A DNA stretch of 64,000 nucleotides from Algoriphagus zhangzhouensis (GCF_900148515.1 NZ_FRXN01000004.1:372001-436000); one strand, 5' to 3'; shown: positions 28,826 through 38,199, counted from the first letter of the stretch. A program made the numbers and translations. The notes: a model not told the origin generated them from the letters alone.

Positions 28826-29542
28826 ATGAAGACATTTCTCAAACTTTTTGCGTGGCTGATGCTTGCGTTTCCGATGATTTCGGAAGCGCAACAAGTGCGT
28901 GTATTGAGCGAAGGTCTTGATTTTATAGGTGATATCGGTTCCACTCATCGTAAAACTGTCATCCTTCAAAACGAATCTGATCAGCCCAAAACCTATTTCT
29001 TGAAAAATCTTTCTGGAAATCTAGGTTCATCCCAACAGATGAAAATTTGTATCGGTGATCAGTGCTACGATGCCAAAAGAGATTTGGCAAAAATCAAATT
29101 AAGTCTGAATCCCGGGGAAATCCTTACAGATCTATATTTGGATTTGGATATGGGGATCGCTGAGACCAGAGGTAGTTTTGATTTGGTATTTGTCAATGAA
29201 AACAATTTGCGTGAGGCTTTTGTAGTGGAAGCCCAATACAACGTCAGCAATCCAAATAAAAAAGTGAACGATTTTGATTATGAATCCATTTCACTTTCGG
29301 ATGTCTATCCAAATCCTAGTAACAGGGTGGCACAGTTTGACTACAAGATTAAAAAACAGGGAGCACATGCGAAAATTGTGATTAACAGTTTTATTGGGAA
29401 TCCAATTGCCGAATATGTTTTGGATCCAGAAAGACCTTCACTTTCGATTAATGTGTCTGATTTTAATCCTGGGATTTATTTCTACACGCTTTTTGTGGAC
29501 AATAAAAATATTGTAACCAAAAAACTTCAAGTGAAGAAGTAA
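28826..29542 (+). CDS. T9SS type A sorting domain-containing protein
   Basis: The 238-residue product has a signal peptide (MKTFLKLFAWLMLAFPMISEAQ) and an Ig-like region (about 24-145, VILQNESDQPKTYFLKN). A type IX secretion C-terminal domain follows (about 155-238), recognised by DVYPNPSNRVAQFDY, PIAEYVL, FNPGIYFYTLFVDN and the final KKLQVKK. It would be exported by the T9SS and either released or attached to the surface. Two cysteines in ICIGDQCYD may form a disulfide. It sits between envelope genes ostA and bamD but has its own spacing on both sides. Confidence 0.88.
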   Translation: MKTFLKLFAWLMLAFPMISEAQQVRVLSEGLDFIGDIGSTHRKTVILQNESDQPKTYFLKNLSGNLGSSQQMKICIGDQCYDAKRDLAKIKLSLNPGEILTDLYLDLDMGIAETRGSFDLVFVNENNLREAFVVEAQYNVSNPNKKVNDFDYESISLSDVYPNPSNRVAQFDYKIKKQGAHAKIVINSFIGNPIAEYVLDPERPSLSINVSDFNPGIYFYTLFVDNKNIVTKKLQVKK

Positions 29543-29563
29543 TAGTCACCTCCTTCTATCCGT

Positions 29564-29593
29564 TTGAATACCAATTAATATCCCGTATATTTG
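29564..29593 (+). promoter_or_regulatory. Promoter of bamD-rpoZ-coaBC operon
   Basis: TTG (29564-29566), 19-base spacer, TATATTTG (29586-29593). Exact -7 match with good spacing. Distance to ATG 29611 is 17 bases, to ATG 29605 11 bases. Confidence 0.8.
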
Positions 29594-29610
29594 CGGTCTT
29601 GAAAATGAAC

Positions 29611-30531
29611 ATGCGCGTACAACACTTATTTATTCTCTTATTCATCTTGGTTTTCAGTTCCTGTGGACCTTTCAGCAAATTGGAAAAAAGCACCAATTGG
29701 GAAGAACTCTATGAAGGAGCCAATAAGTATTATCAAGAAGGAGAGTATAATAAGGCTATTATTCTATATGACAAGGTTTTGCCTGTGATCAGAGGGAGTG
29801 AAAAAGCCGAATTGGCAGATTACAACTATGCTAATTGTCATTTCAAGACTAAAAGGTATATCGAGGCTGCTGGTTATTTCAGTAACTTCTACCGTACCTA
29901 CAATCGTAGCCCTTTAGCAGAAGAGGCGTTGTTCATGAATGCATACTCGCTATATTTAGATGCTCCAGATTTCAATTTGGATCAGCAGAGTAGTCAAGAA
30001 GCAGTCTCAGCTATTCAGCAGTTTGTGACTAGATTCCCAGGATCAGCGAGCTATGAAAGAGCCATGGATATGCTTCAGGACCTTGAGGGAAGATTTGAAG
30101 AAAAAGCCTATCACGAAGCGTCGATGTATTATCGATTGAAGGATGGACTTTACCCTGGTCAAAACTTGTTGGCTTGTGTGGTAAGTTTTCAGAACTTTGC
30201 AAAAGATTTTCCTGAGAGTAAATACAATGAGGAAATCGCATATAAATTAGTAGAGGTAAGTACAGCCTTGGCCGAAAACAGTGTTTATTCCAAAAAAGAG
30301 GATAGATTAAATGAGGCTTTAGGTTTTGCTACTACTTTCTACAGAAGGTACCCAAGCAGTAAATTTACCGCCGAGGTTCAATCTTTTGAGTCAGAGACGA
30401 AGAAAGAATTGGAGGATCATATGAAGTTGAAGCAAGAAGTAGCAGAAAGAAATGCAAAAGCAGAAGCTGAGGCTAAGGCTGCTGCAGAAGCTGCAAGTGC
30501 GACTCCTCCTCAAACAAAAAATGATAATTAA
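29611..30531 (+). CDS. bamD: Outer membrane protein assembly factor BamD
   Basis: The lipoprotein (306 residues from ATG 29611; ATG 29605 is an alternative and TTG 29599 unlikely) has a lipobox LVFSSC (Cys18). Tetratricopeptide-type repeats span about 35-270: YYQEGEYNKAIILYDKVL, NCHFKTKRYIEAAGYFSNF, FPGSASYERAMDML. BamD is the essential lipoprotein of the BAM complex that inserts beta-barrels into the outer membrane. The C-terminal tail is Ala/Glu/Lys-rich low complexity. It heads a cluster with rpoZ, coaBC, the porD-like gene and recN whose order is common in Bacteroidota. Confidence 0.9.
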   Translation: MRVQHLFILLFILVFSSCGPFSKLEKSTNWEELYEGANKYYQEGEYNKAIILYDKVLPVIRGSEKAELADYNYANCHFKTKRYIEAAGYFSNFYRTYNRSPLAEEALFMNAYSLYLDAPDFNLDQQSSQEAVSAIQQFVTRFPGSASYERAMDMLQDLEGRFEEKAYHEASMYYRLKDGLYPGQNLLACVVSFQNFAKDFPESKYNEEIAYKLVEVSTALAENSVYSKKEDRLNEALGFATTFYRRYPSSKFTAEVQSFESETKKELEDHMKLKQEVAERNAKAEAEAKAAAEAASATPPQTKNDN

Positions 30532-30546
30532 TTAAATCGAGATAAA

Positions 30547-30861
30547 ATGGCAACTAACCCATCCATCATTACACGCGACTTGGATAAAGTAGCTGCGAAA
30601 ACTGGCAACATCTATGAATCTCTTCATGTTGTAGGTCAGAGAGCAAAGCAAATCTCCAGCAACTTGAAGGAAGAATTGAATACCAAACTTTCTGAGTTTG
30701 CTTCTACTGTAGACAACTTGGAAGAAGTATTCGAGAACAAGGAGCAAATCGAAATTTCAAAATTCTACGAAAGAATGCCTAAGCCGTCTACTCTATCTAT
30801 GGAAGAGTTTATGGAAGGTAAAGTATATCACAGATTCCCAGAGCAGGAAGAAGGTCAATAA
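30547..30861 (+). CDS. rpoZ: DNA-directed RNA polymerase subunit omega
   Basis: The 104-residue protein is the Bacteroidota form of omega, more like RPB6 than the short proteobacterial type. Landmarks are ITRDLDKVAAKTGNIYESLHVVGQRAKQI, followed by an acidic helix and FYERMPKPSTLSMEEFMEGKVYHRFPE. Omega stabilises beta-prime in RNA polymerase. It starts 16 bases after bamD and ends 2 bases before the coaBC ATG, indicating one operon. Confidence 0.92.
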   Translation: MATNPSIITRDLDKVAAKTGNIYESLHVVGQRAKQISSNLKEELNTKLSEFASTVDNLEEVFENKEQIEISKFYERMPKPSTLSMEEFMEGKVYHRFPEQEEGQ

Positions 30862-30862
30862 A

Positions 30863-32077
30863 ATGAGCCTGAAAGGGAAGCGGATTGTTTTAGGAGTAAC
30901 CGGCAGCATTGCTGCTTACAAATCCGCACACCTGACCCGACTCTTAGTCAAGAAAGGAGCAGAAGTGCAAATTATTATGAGCGCTTCTGCTCTTGACTTT
31001 ATTACCCCTTTGACCCTTTCTACACTTTCCAAAAAGCCAGTTCTTCATCAGTTCCAAAAAGATGAGACTGGGGAATGGAATAACCACGTGGAATTAGGCC
31101 TATGGGCTGATTTATTTTTAGTAGCACCTTTGAGTGCTAATACCCTATCAAAGTTTGCAAATGGTCTTTGTGATAATTTGCTTTCAGCTACCTACCTATC
31201 AGCAAGATGCCCCGTCATGCTAGCTCCAGCAATGGATCTAGATATGTACCAGCATCCTTCCGTAAAAGCTAATCTGGGCAAAGTTCAAACTTTTGGGAAT
31301 CTCCTACTTGATGCTGAATCTGGAGAATTAGCCAGTGGGCTTTCTGGAAAAGGCAGAATGATGGAGCCAGAACATATCTTGGTGGAGGTTCAGAAGTTTT
31401 TTAGCAAAAAGTCCGATTTTAAAGGTAAAAAGGTTCTCATTACGATGGGGCCAACTCAAGAAGCAATAGATCCTGTAAGATTCATTAGTAATCATTCCAG
31501 TGGGAAAATGGGATATTCTCTCGCTACATCACTGGTAGATAGAGGAGCTGAGGTTTGGGTAGTTTCCGGTCCGATTCACATTCCTGTTGAGAAATCTAGG
31601 TTTCATTGGACTGATGTCAAATCCGCGGAAGAAATGTTCACGGCTGCTAAGTCAGTTCATGATCAAATGGATATTGTGATCTTCACAGCTGCAGTGGCTG
31701 ATTATGGACCTGCCGAGGTTGCTTCGGAAAAGATCAAAAAAAGTGATTCTGAAATGTCTATTCTGCTAAAAAAGAATGTCGACATAGCTCAATCTTTGGG
31801 GCAATCAAAGATGGAGGGGCAGATTCATGTAGGCTTCGCTTTGGAAACAGAAAACGAAAAAGTAAATGCCCAATCCAAGCTTGAGCGTAAGAACTTTGAT
31901 CTGATAGTATTGAACTCCATGAAAGAAAAAGGTGCTGGTTTTCGTTTAGATACCAACAAGGTTCATATTTTCTCAAAAAATGGAGAACATGAAGAATCTT
32001 CACTTGCTCCAAAATCAGAAATAGCTACATTGATTTTGGAGGAAATCAAAAAAACTGAGCATTGGATCAAAGCCTAA
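30863..32077 (+). CDS. coaBC: Bifunctional phosphopantothenoylcysteine decarboxylase/phosphopantothenate-cysteine ligase
   Basis: The 404-residue enzyme carries out two steps of coenzyme A synthesis. The CoaC flavoprotein half (about 1-185) shows LGVTGSIAAYKSAHLTR, the catalytic His in NHVELGLWADLFLVAPLSANT, and FANGLCDNLLSATYL. The CoaB half (about 188-404) shows ITMGPTQEAIDPVRFISNHS followed by SGKMGYSLA, and FTAAVADYGP. Full length. The start overlaps nothing but lies 2 bases after rpoZ; the next gene begins 23 bases downstream of its stop. Confidence 0.95.
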   Translation: MSLKGKRIVLGVTGSIAAYKSAHLTRLLVKKGAEVQIIMSASALDFITPLTLSTLSKKPVLHQFQKDETGEWNNHVELGLWADLFLVAPLSANTLSKFANGLCDNLLSATYLSARCPVMLAPAMDLDMYQHPSVKANLGKVQTFGNLLLDAESGELASGLSGKGRMMEPEHILVEVQKFFSKKSDFKGKKVLITMGPTQEAIDPVRFISNHSSGKMGYSLATSLVDRGAEVWVVSGPIHIPVEKSRFHWTDVKSAEEMFTAAKSVHDQMDIVIFTAAVADYGPAEVASEKIKKSDSEMSILLKKNVDIAQSLGQSKMEGQIHVGFALETENEKVNAQSKLERKNFDLIVLNSMKEKGAGFRLDTNKVHIFSKNGEHEESSLAPKSEIATLILEEIKKTEHWIKA

Positions 32078-32100
32078 GATTTTATTTTATTTTTAGAGGA

Positions 32101-33003
32101 ATGAAAAAATTGCTCTTCACATTTTTATTTCTTTTCCCGTCGATTTTAACTTTCTCTCAGGAGTTGAACTTCACTGTAATCATCAACAGTGATAGAGCGA
32201 GAATCCAGAATACAAATGTTTTTACCCAGATGAAAAACTCCTTTGAGCAGTTTTTGAATGGGAGGTCTTGGACTACGGATGAATTTAAACCTGAGGAAAG
32301 AATTAAAGGGAATTTGCTGATTACTATTAATGATGTGCCTCAGGTTGGAGTGTATTCAGCGACAGTTCAGATACAAACAGTAAGACCGATCTATGGTACG
32401 GATTACGAAAGTCTTGCTTTCAATTTTGCAGACCGCAACTGGAATTTTGAGTACATCGAGTCTCAACCGTTGGAATTCAACCGTTTCACCTTTTTGAATA
32501 ATATCAGCTCATTGCTGGCCTTTTATGCCAATATCGCTCTAGGATTGGATTATGATACATTCGAAAAAGAAGGAGGAAGTCAGTTTTTTGCCATAGCCAA
32601 TGATATTGTCAACAATGCACAGCAATCAGGTAGAGCTGGGTGGGTACAAAGTACATCCGATCGGAGAAATCGCTATTGGTTGATTAATGACATCTATACC
32701 TCCTCGGTCTTTTCTTCCATTCGTGAAGCATATTATTTTTATCACAGGCAAGGTTTGGACCTGTTGCAGGTTGAGCCAGAAACAGCTTATCAAAATATTT
32801 TGGAAGCCATCAAATTAGTTGCTGCTGCCAATAAAACTCAACCGAACGGGATTTTCACCATTTCATTTATGGATGCAAAGAGTGATGAGATTTCTCAGAT
32901 CTTAAAAAATGCATCTTTGGAAATCCGTACTGAAGCGGTAGAATTACTTTTGGAAGTTGATCCAAATAATGCCAGAAAGTACAACGAGCTGCTGAAAAGC
33001 TAA
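32101..33003 (+). CDS. DUF4835/PorD-like envelope protein
   Basis: From ATG 32101 the product is 300 residues with signal peptide MKKLLFTFLFLFPSILTFSQ. A TTG at 32062 inside coaBC is also open but would place 13 residues before the signal. The sequence matches the DUF4835 family: ELNFTVIINSDRARIQNTNVF, the YESLAFNFADRNWNFEY segment, NISSLLAFYANIALGLDYDTF, and QSGRAGWVQSTSDRRNRYW. I recall this family being annotated as the T9SS-associated protein PorD; its exact role is not settled. The position between coaBC and recN is conserved in Bacteroidota. Confidence 0.85.
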   Translation: MKKLLFTFLFLFPSILTFSQELNFTVIINSDRARIQNTNVFTQMKNSFEQFLNGRSWTTDEFKPEERIKGNLLITINDVPQVGVYSATVQIQTVRPIYGTDYESLAFNFADRNWNFEYIESQPLEFNRFTFLNNISSLLAFYANIALGLDYDTFEKEGGSQFFAIANDIVNNAQQSGRAGWVQSTSDRRNRYWLINDIYTSSVFSSIREAYYFYHRQGLDLLQVEPETAYQNILEAIKLVAAANKTQPNGIFTISFMDAKSDEISQILKNASLEIRTEAVELLLEVDPNNARKYNELLKS

Positions 33004-33014
33004 GTCGGATTTTT

Positions 33015-33022
33015 TAGCTTTG
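33015..33022 (+). promoter_or_regulatory. -7 box of recN
   Basis: TAGCTTTG matches TAnnTTTG and ends 17 bases before ATG 33040. No TTG at -33, which would fall inside the end of the upstream gene. Confidence 0.55.
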
Positions 33023-33039
33023 TGCTAATCAAATTACCA

Positions 33040-34692
33040 ATGCTTAAAACCCTCAGTATTTCCAATTACGCCCTTATTGATGAGTTGCAAATGCAGCCTA
33101 GTCCAGCTTTGAGTATGATCACAGGTGAGACAGGCGCAGGTAAATCCATTATGTTGGGAGCAGTCGGATTATTGTTGGGAAATCGAGCTGACACGAAGGT
33201 CCTTTTGACAGAGGAGAAAAAATGTATCATTGAAGGTGTTTTTGAGATTGGAGCCTATGGATTGGGAGATTTTTTTGAAACCCAAGAATTGGATTATGAA
33301 ACCCCTTGTATCATCCGCCGAGAAATAAGCCCAAGTGGAAAATCCAGGTCATTTGTCAATGATACTCCTGTGAAATTGGATGTCCTGAAAGAGCTTGGAG
33401 CGAAGCTCATGGATGTCCATTCTCAGCATGATACACTTCAATTGGCAGATGGGAAATATCAATTGGGAATCATTGATGCTTTTGCCCAAAGTCAAGCAGA
33501 AATCAAGGTTTATAAGACTGATTATTCCGATTTTAGAAAAGCAAAGAAAGCATTCGATACTATTCAGCGGGAAGCAATAGAACTTCAAAAAGAAGCGGAT
33601 TTCAACCAGTTTCAATTGGATGAATTGAGCTCCCTAACTCTTCAAACTGGGGAGCAGGAGGAGATGGAGTCCAATCAGGAGATTCTTGAAAATGCGGAAG
33701 AAATCAAGCAAAAGATCAATGAGCTTTTAAACCTGTTTCATGACGAACAATTCGGATTGGTTCAGGGCTTGTCCCAAGTTCAGCAAGGCTTGCAAAATCT
33801 AGGCAGGCTGGCTCATAAATTTGATGGGTTGAAAGACCGTTTTCAGGAGACTTTTATAGAATTAAAAGATATCGCTGATACGCTTGGTGATGAAGAAGGG
33901 AAGGTTGAGATCGACTTTGAAAAGCTGGATGAAATCCGAGAGCGATTAAGCAAGATATATCAACTTCAGAAAAAGCATGGTGTTAATTCTGTGGAGGAAT
34001 TGATGGCTATTGAGGCTGAATTGGCAGAGAAGGTTTTTCAAGTGCAAAATTTGGATGAAAATCTAAAAGAAGCAGAAGAGAAACTGAAGGCTGCTGAGAA
34101 AAAGATGTTGAGTTCTGGTGAGCTTTTGAGTAAAAAGAGGAAATCTTGTTTTTCAGTTTTTGAAAAATCTCTTCAAGAGCTTTTGTCAGGATTGGGCATG
34201 GAAAATGCCAAGATCCAAGTGGAATGTAAGTCAGTAGCTCCAAGTAATTCAGGCTTGGACGAAGTGGAAATTCTATTTTCTGCTAATAAAGGCTCGATGC
34301 CTCAGCCATTAAAGAAAGTGGCTTCTGGAGGTGAATTTTCGAGATTGCTTTTTGGAATCAAATATCTCATGGCAGACAAGATGGCCTTGCCAACTTTGAT
34401 TTTTGATGAGATTGATACTGGAATTTCTGGGGAAGTTGCCTTGCAGATGGTGCGAATGATGAAAGAAATTTCAAAGGAGCATCAAGTGATTTGTATCACC
34501 CATTTGCCTCAAGTGGCGGCAAAAGGGGATATGCATTACTTTGTATATAAGGATAATAATTCTGACAGAACCATCAGTAAAATCAAGCTTTTGGATGAAA
34601 CTGAAAGGGTTTCTGAATTGGCAAAAATGATTGCCGGCTCCAATCCTTCCTCTTCAGCTGTAGAGAGTGCTAAAGAGCTCCTTCACCAATAG
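33040..34692 (+). CDS. recN: DNA repair protein RecN
   Basis: From ATG 33040 the protein is 550 residues; a GTG at 33022 is part of the -7 box and can be discounted. It is an SMC-like ATPase for double-strand-break repair. The Walker A motif ITGETGAGKSIMLG is near residue 30, a long coiled coil occupies about 155-360, the signature VASGGEFSRLLFGIK is near 425, and Walker B PTLIFDEIDTGISGEVA near 450. The N-terminus MLKTLSISNYALIDEL is canonical. A separate -7 box suggests transcription independent of the coaBC operon, although read-through is possible. Confidence 0.95.
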   Translation: MLKTLSISNYALIDELQMQPSPALSMITGETGAGKSIMLGAVGLLLGNRADTKVLLTEEKKCIIEGVFEIGAYGLGDFFETQELDYETPCIIRREISPSGKSRSFVNDTPVKLDVLKELGAKLMDVHSQHDTLQLADGKYQLGIIDAFAQSQAEIKVYKTDYSDFRKAKKAFDTIQREAIELQKEADFNQFQLDELSSLTLQTGEQEEMESNQEILENAEEIKQKINELLNLFHDEQFGLVQGLSQVQQGLQNLGRLAHKFDGLKDRFQETFIELKDIADTLGDEEGKVEIDFEKLDEIRERLSKIYQLQKKHGVNSVEELMAIEAELAEKVFQVQNLDENLKEAEEKLKAAEKKMLSSGELLSKKRKSCFSVFEKSLQELLSGLGMENAKIQVECKSVAPSNSGLDEVEILFSANKGSMPQPLKKVASGGEFSRLLFGIKYLMADKMALPTLIFDEIDTGISGEVALQMVRMMKEISKEHQVICITHLPQVAAKGDMHYFVYKDNNSDRTISKIKLLDETERVSELAKMIAGSNPSSSAVESAKELLHQ

Positions 34693-34728
34693 GCCGTCAA
34701 TTCAGGGAAATTCCCTATTTTTACGCCA

Positions 34729-34736
34729 TAATTTTG
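34729..34736 (+). promoter_or_regulatory. -7 box of fabI
   Basis: TAATTTTG matches TAnnTTTG and ends 18 bases before ATG 34755. The -33 TTG is not evident. Confidence 0.55.
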
Positions 34737-34754
34737 ACTTCAATCAAAAGCTAT

Positions 34755-35570
34755 ATGCCAGAAAATTTGCTAAAAGGTAAAGTAGGGATCATTACAGGTG
34801 CATTGGATGAGAATTCAATTGCTTGGAAAACAGCCCTTAAGGCCAAAGAACAAGGGGCGAAATTTGTCCTGACTAACGCTCCGATCGCCATGAGAATGGG
34901 AGCAATCAAAGAACTTGCTGAAGAATGTAATACCATCGTTATCCCTGCGGATGCTACTGTGGTAGAAGATATCGAGAAACTATACACAGAAGCTAAGGAG
35001 TTTTTGGGAGCGGATTTCGATTTTCTTCTGCACTCTATCGGGATGTCTCCAAACATCAGAAAAGGAAAATCTTACGGAGATTTGAACTATGATTGGATGA
35101 ACAAGTCTTTCGATGTTTCTGCTATCTCTTTTCACAAAATGATGCATGTGGCTGAGAAAATGGATATCATGAAGGAGTGGGGTTCAATTGTAGGTCTTTC
35201 TTACATCGCTGCTCAGAGAGTATTTCCTTTCTATACAGATATGGCTGACGCTAAAGCATTGTTGGAAAGCATAGCCAGAGGTTATGGCTATAGATTTGGT
35301 AAATTGAAAAAAGTGAGAGTGAATACTATCTCTCAATCTCCAACCAAAACCACAGCTGGTTCAGGTATCGGTGGATTTGATTCTTTCTACAACTTTGCTG
35401 AGTCTCTTTCTCCACTGGGAAATGCTTCGGCTGATTCTTGTGCAGATTATATCGTGACTATGTTCTCTGATTTGACAAGAATGGTGACAATGCAAAACCT
35501 TTTCCACGATGGTGGATATTCTTTCACGGGTATTTCCGAAGATATCATGGAGAAATTCCAAGACTTGTAA
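34755..35570 (+). CDS. fabI: Enoyl-[acyl-carrier-protein] reductase (NADH), FabI
   Basis: From ATG 34755 the enzyme is 271 residues; the TTG at 34734 lies within the -7 box. FabI reduces trans-2-enoyl-ACP in the last step of each fatty acid elongation cycle. The N-terminal MPENLLKGKVGIITGALDEN carries the NADH-binding loop, and the catalytic Tyr-x6-Lys is in FYTDMADAKALLE. The following PTKTTAGSGIGGFDSFYNF is the substrate-binding loop region. Gene ends with an intrinsic terminator. Confidence 0.94.
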   Translation: MPENLLKGKVGIITGALDENSIAWKTALKAKEQGAKFVLTNAPIAMRMGAIKELAEECNTIVIPADATVVEDIEKLYTEAKEFLGADFDFLLHSIGMSPNIRKGKSYGDLNYDWMNKSFDVSAISFHKMMHVAEKMDIMKEWGSIVGLSYIAAQRVFPFYTDMADAKALLESIARGYGYRFGKLKKVRVNTISQSPTKTTAGSGIGGFDSFYNFAESLSPLGNASADSCADYIVTMFSDLTRMVTMQNLFHDGGYSFTGISEDIMEKFQDL

Positions 35571-35590
35571 TTACAAATTACTTCATAACT

Positions 35591-35615
35591 AAAGGCTCTG
35601 AGAAATCAGGGCCTT
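35591..35615 (+). terminator. Terminator after fabI
   Basis: AAAGGC-t-CTG (35591-35600), loop AGAAAT, CAG-g-GCCTTT (35607-35616) and further T. One central mismatch in an otherwise good stem. Confidence 0.75.
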
Positions 35616-35699
35616 TTTCATTTCCTGTCGTCCAAATTCTATTTTTTGGTTTCCTATTTTACCCTATCTTATTGCACTAAACATCAACCACCAAACTTT

Positions 35700-37286
35700 A
35701 TGTTAAAAAAGATACTAATGACAGCAGTCTTTGCGGTTTTTGCAATGAGTGCTTTTTCACAAATAGAACCTGCCCCAGATAGAAGTGAGGGAGATGGGCC
35801 TTATGATAAGTTAATCATTCGTGGCGTTGTCTTGATTGATGGGACTGGAGCACCACCGACAGGTCCTGTAGATATTGTAGTTGAGAAAAACAAGATCACC
35901 AGAATCCAGCAAGTAGGATATCCTGGGCTACCTATTCAAGAAGCTAGAAGGCCAAAAGCCGATGAGAACACGAAGGTTTTGGACTTAGAAGGATATTATT
36001 TGATGCCAGGCTTTATTGATGCTCATGCTCACATAGGAGGTAGGGGACAAGGTACACCTGCTGAATATGTATACAAACTTTGGATGGCTCATGGAGTGAC
36101 TACAATTCGTGATCCTTCGGCAGGAAATGGCTTGGACTGGGTATTGAGCGAAAAGAAAAGATCCTTGGCTAACGAAATCGTTGCCCCTAGACTATTGGCT
36201 TATACCTCATTTGGTCAAGGAGCTAAAGAGCCAATCGTTACAGCAGAACAAGCGAAAGCTTGGGTAAACGAGAACAAGAATAAAGGTGCGGATGGGATTA
36301 AATTTTTCGGAGCGAACCCAGAAGTAATGGAAGCGGCTATATCTGAAAATAAAAGAATCGGCTTAAGATCAGCGATGCACCATCAGCAATTGGATGTAGC
36401 AAGATGGAATGTTTTGAATTCTGCCAGAGCAGGTTTGACTTCTATGGAGCACTGGTACGGTTTGCCTGAGGCATTATTTGAAGATCGCACAATTCAGGAT
36501 TTCAGATTGGATTATAATTACCAAAACGAGCAGCACAGATTTGCTGAGGCTGGTAAACTATGGAAACAAGCTGCTGCTCCATACTCTGAGCATTGGAATA
36601 ATGTGATGAATGAATTATTGGAATTGGATTTTACTTTGGATCCAACGTTCAATATCTATGAAGCAAATCGTGATTTGATGAGAGCGAGAACTGCAGAATG
36701 GCATGATACCTATACTTTGCCTTCTCTGTGGAGATTTTATTCTCCAAGCCGTCAGTCTCACGGATCTTATTGGTTTGATTGGACTACCGAGGAAGAATTG
36801 CAGTGGAAAGAAAACTATAGACTTTGGATGACTTTCATCAACGAATATAAAAATCGTGGTGGTCGAGTAACTGCAGGATCTGACTCTGGTTTCATTTATC
36901 AATTGTATGGATTTGCTTATATCCGTGAATTGGAATTGTTGAGAGAGGCGGGTTTCCATCCTTTAGAGGTGATTAGGTCCGCAACTATGTATGGTGCAGA
37001 GGCATTGGGTATGGAGGAGTCAATAGGAACTGTGGAAGTTGGGAAGTTGGCTGACTTTGTGATTTTGGAAGAAAATCCACTTCAAAACTTGAAAGTTCTC
37101 TATGGAACTGGAGCCATCAGAATAGATGAAAACAACAAGCCTGTTCGTGTTGGTGGAGTGAAGTATACAGTAAAAGACGGAATCGTATATGATGCTAAAA
37201 AGCTATTGGAAGACGTTAAGAAAATAGTTGATGCAGCAAAGGCTGAAGAAAATGCAACTATTACTCAACCGGGTTTAGACTGGTAA
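35700..37286 (+). CDS. Exported amidohydrolase family protein
   Basis: From ATG 35700 the product is 528 residues with signal peptide MLKKILMTAVFAVFAMSAFSQ. A longer frame to 35646 would hide the signal. It is a metal-dependent amidohydrolase of the imidazolonepropionase-like group: the beta-sandwich start LIIRGVVLIDGTGAPPTGPVD, metal ligands in MPGFIDAHAHIGGRG, further histidines in RSAMHHQQLD and TSMEHWYG, the catalytic Asp in VTAGSDSGF, and the closing VGKLADFVILEENPL. Substrate unknown; exported relatives include dipeptidases and prolidases. Single gene between two terminators. Confidence 0.88.
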   Translation: MLKKILMTAVFAVFAMSAFSQIEPAPDRSEGDGPYDKLIIRGVVLIDGTGAPPTGPVDIVVEKNKITRIQQVGYPGLPIQEARRPKADENTKVLDLEGYYLMPGFIDAHAHIGGRGQGTPAEYVYKLWMAHGVTTIRDPSAGNGLDWVLSEKKRSLANEIVAPRLLAYTSFGQGAKEPIVTAEQAKAWVNENKNKGADGIKFFGANPEVMEAAISENKRIGLRSAMHHQQLDVARWNVLNSARAGLTSMEHWYGLPEALFEDRTIQDFRLDYNYQNEQHRFAEAGKLWKQAAAPYSEHWNNVMNELLELDFTLDPTFNIYEANRDLMRARTAEWHDTYTLPSLWRFYSPSRQSHGSYWFDWTTEEELQWKENYRLWMTFINEYKNRGGRVTAGSDSGFIYQLYGFAYIRELELLREAGFHPLEVIRSATMYGAEALGMEESIGTVEVGKLADFVILEENPLQNLKVLYGTGAIRIDENNKPVRVGGVKYTVKDGIVYDAKKLLEDVKKIVDAAKAEENATITQPGLDW

Positions 37287-37309
37287 GTCTCAACTATTCC
37301 AAATAAATT

Positions 37310-37343
37310 GGGTTGGTGATCAAATATTACCAACCCTTTTTTT
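37310..37343 (+). terminator. Terminator after the amidohydrolase gene
   Basis: GGGTTGGT (37310-37317), 11-base loop, ACCAACCC (37329-37336), seven T (37337-37343). Perfect 8-bp stem. Confidence 0.88.
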
Positions 37344-37361
37344 ATCTAAAACAATTATGTA

Positions 37362-38159
37362 ATGCCGCAAATTGAAGTAAATGGAGTTCAAATTTTTTAT
37401 GTGGAGGAAGGAAGTGGAAAGGAGACTATCGTTTTTTCTCACGGTTTATTATGGAGCCAACGAATGTTTCGTGCCCAGATCGAGGAGCTTTCCAAAAATT
37501 ATAGGGTAATCGCCTACGATCATAGAGGACAAGGTCAAAGTGAGGTTAAAGCTCCTTTTGATATGGATACTTTGTACTCTGATGCCTTGGAGCTAATCAA
37601 AAAGCTCGGGAATGGGAAAGTTCATTTTGCAGGTTTATCGATGGGAGGTTTTGTTGGAATGAGATTGGCTGCAAGGAATCCCGAACTGATCAAAAGCTTG
37701 ATTCTTTTAGAAACCTCTGCCAATAGTGAACCAGTAGAGAATGTTCCTAAATACAAAACACTCAATGGAGTGGTTAAACTTTTGGGTGTGATTTCTCCCG
37801 TTGCCAATAAAGTTATGAAAATCATGTTTGCAGAATCTTGGCTGTCAAATCCTAAAAACAAGGAAGAGGTTAAGTTTTGGAAAAAAGAGATGATGACTAA
37901 TAAAAGGACCATCACTGGCCCAGTTGATGGAGTGATCTACAGAAATGGAGTAGAGGATGAGTTGTTAAATATTTTTTGCCCAACGATGGTAATCGTTGGA
38001 GATGAGGATGTGGCAACTAAACCAGAAAAGGCTAAATTCATTCAAATGTCCATCAAAAATGCCAAACTTCATCGAGTTACCGGGGCAGGACATAGTAGTT
38101 GCATCGAAAAACCAGAGGTGGTCAATCAGTTGGTTTCTGAATGGTTGGATGTTTTTTAA
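37362..38159 (+). CDS. Alpha/beta hydrolase
   Basis: The 265-residue protein has the alpha/beta hydrolase fold with oxyanion segment FSHGLLWSQRMF, YDHRGQGQSE, the nucleophile elbow GLSMGGFVG (Ser near residue 93), the acid in IVGDEDVATKPEKA and the catalytic His in GAGHSSCIEKPE. No signal peptide, so cytoplasmic. It resembles carboxylesterases and 3-oxoadipate enol-lactonases but specificity cannot be read. It lies 19 bases after a terminator and 103 bases before marR, whose products may also act on aromatic compounds. Confidence 0.87.
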   Translation: MPQIEVNGVQIFYVEEGSGKETIVFSHGLLWSQRMFRAQIEELSKNYRVIAYDHRGQGQSEVKAPFDMDTLYSDALELIKKLGNGKVHFAGLSMGGFVGMRLAARNPELIKSLILLETSANSEPVENVPKYKTLNGVVKLLGVISPVANKVMKIMFAESWLSNPKNKEEVKFWKKEMMTNKRTITGPVDGVIYRNGVEDELLNIFCPTMVIVGDEDVATKPEKAKFIQMSIKNAKLHRVTGAGHSSCIEKPEVVNQLVSEWLDVF

Positions 38160-38199
38160 AATATAAGTAGCTGTAAATCAATGTCATTTTAAATTTTTT

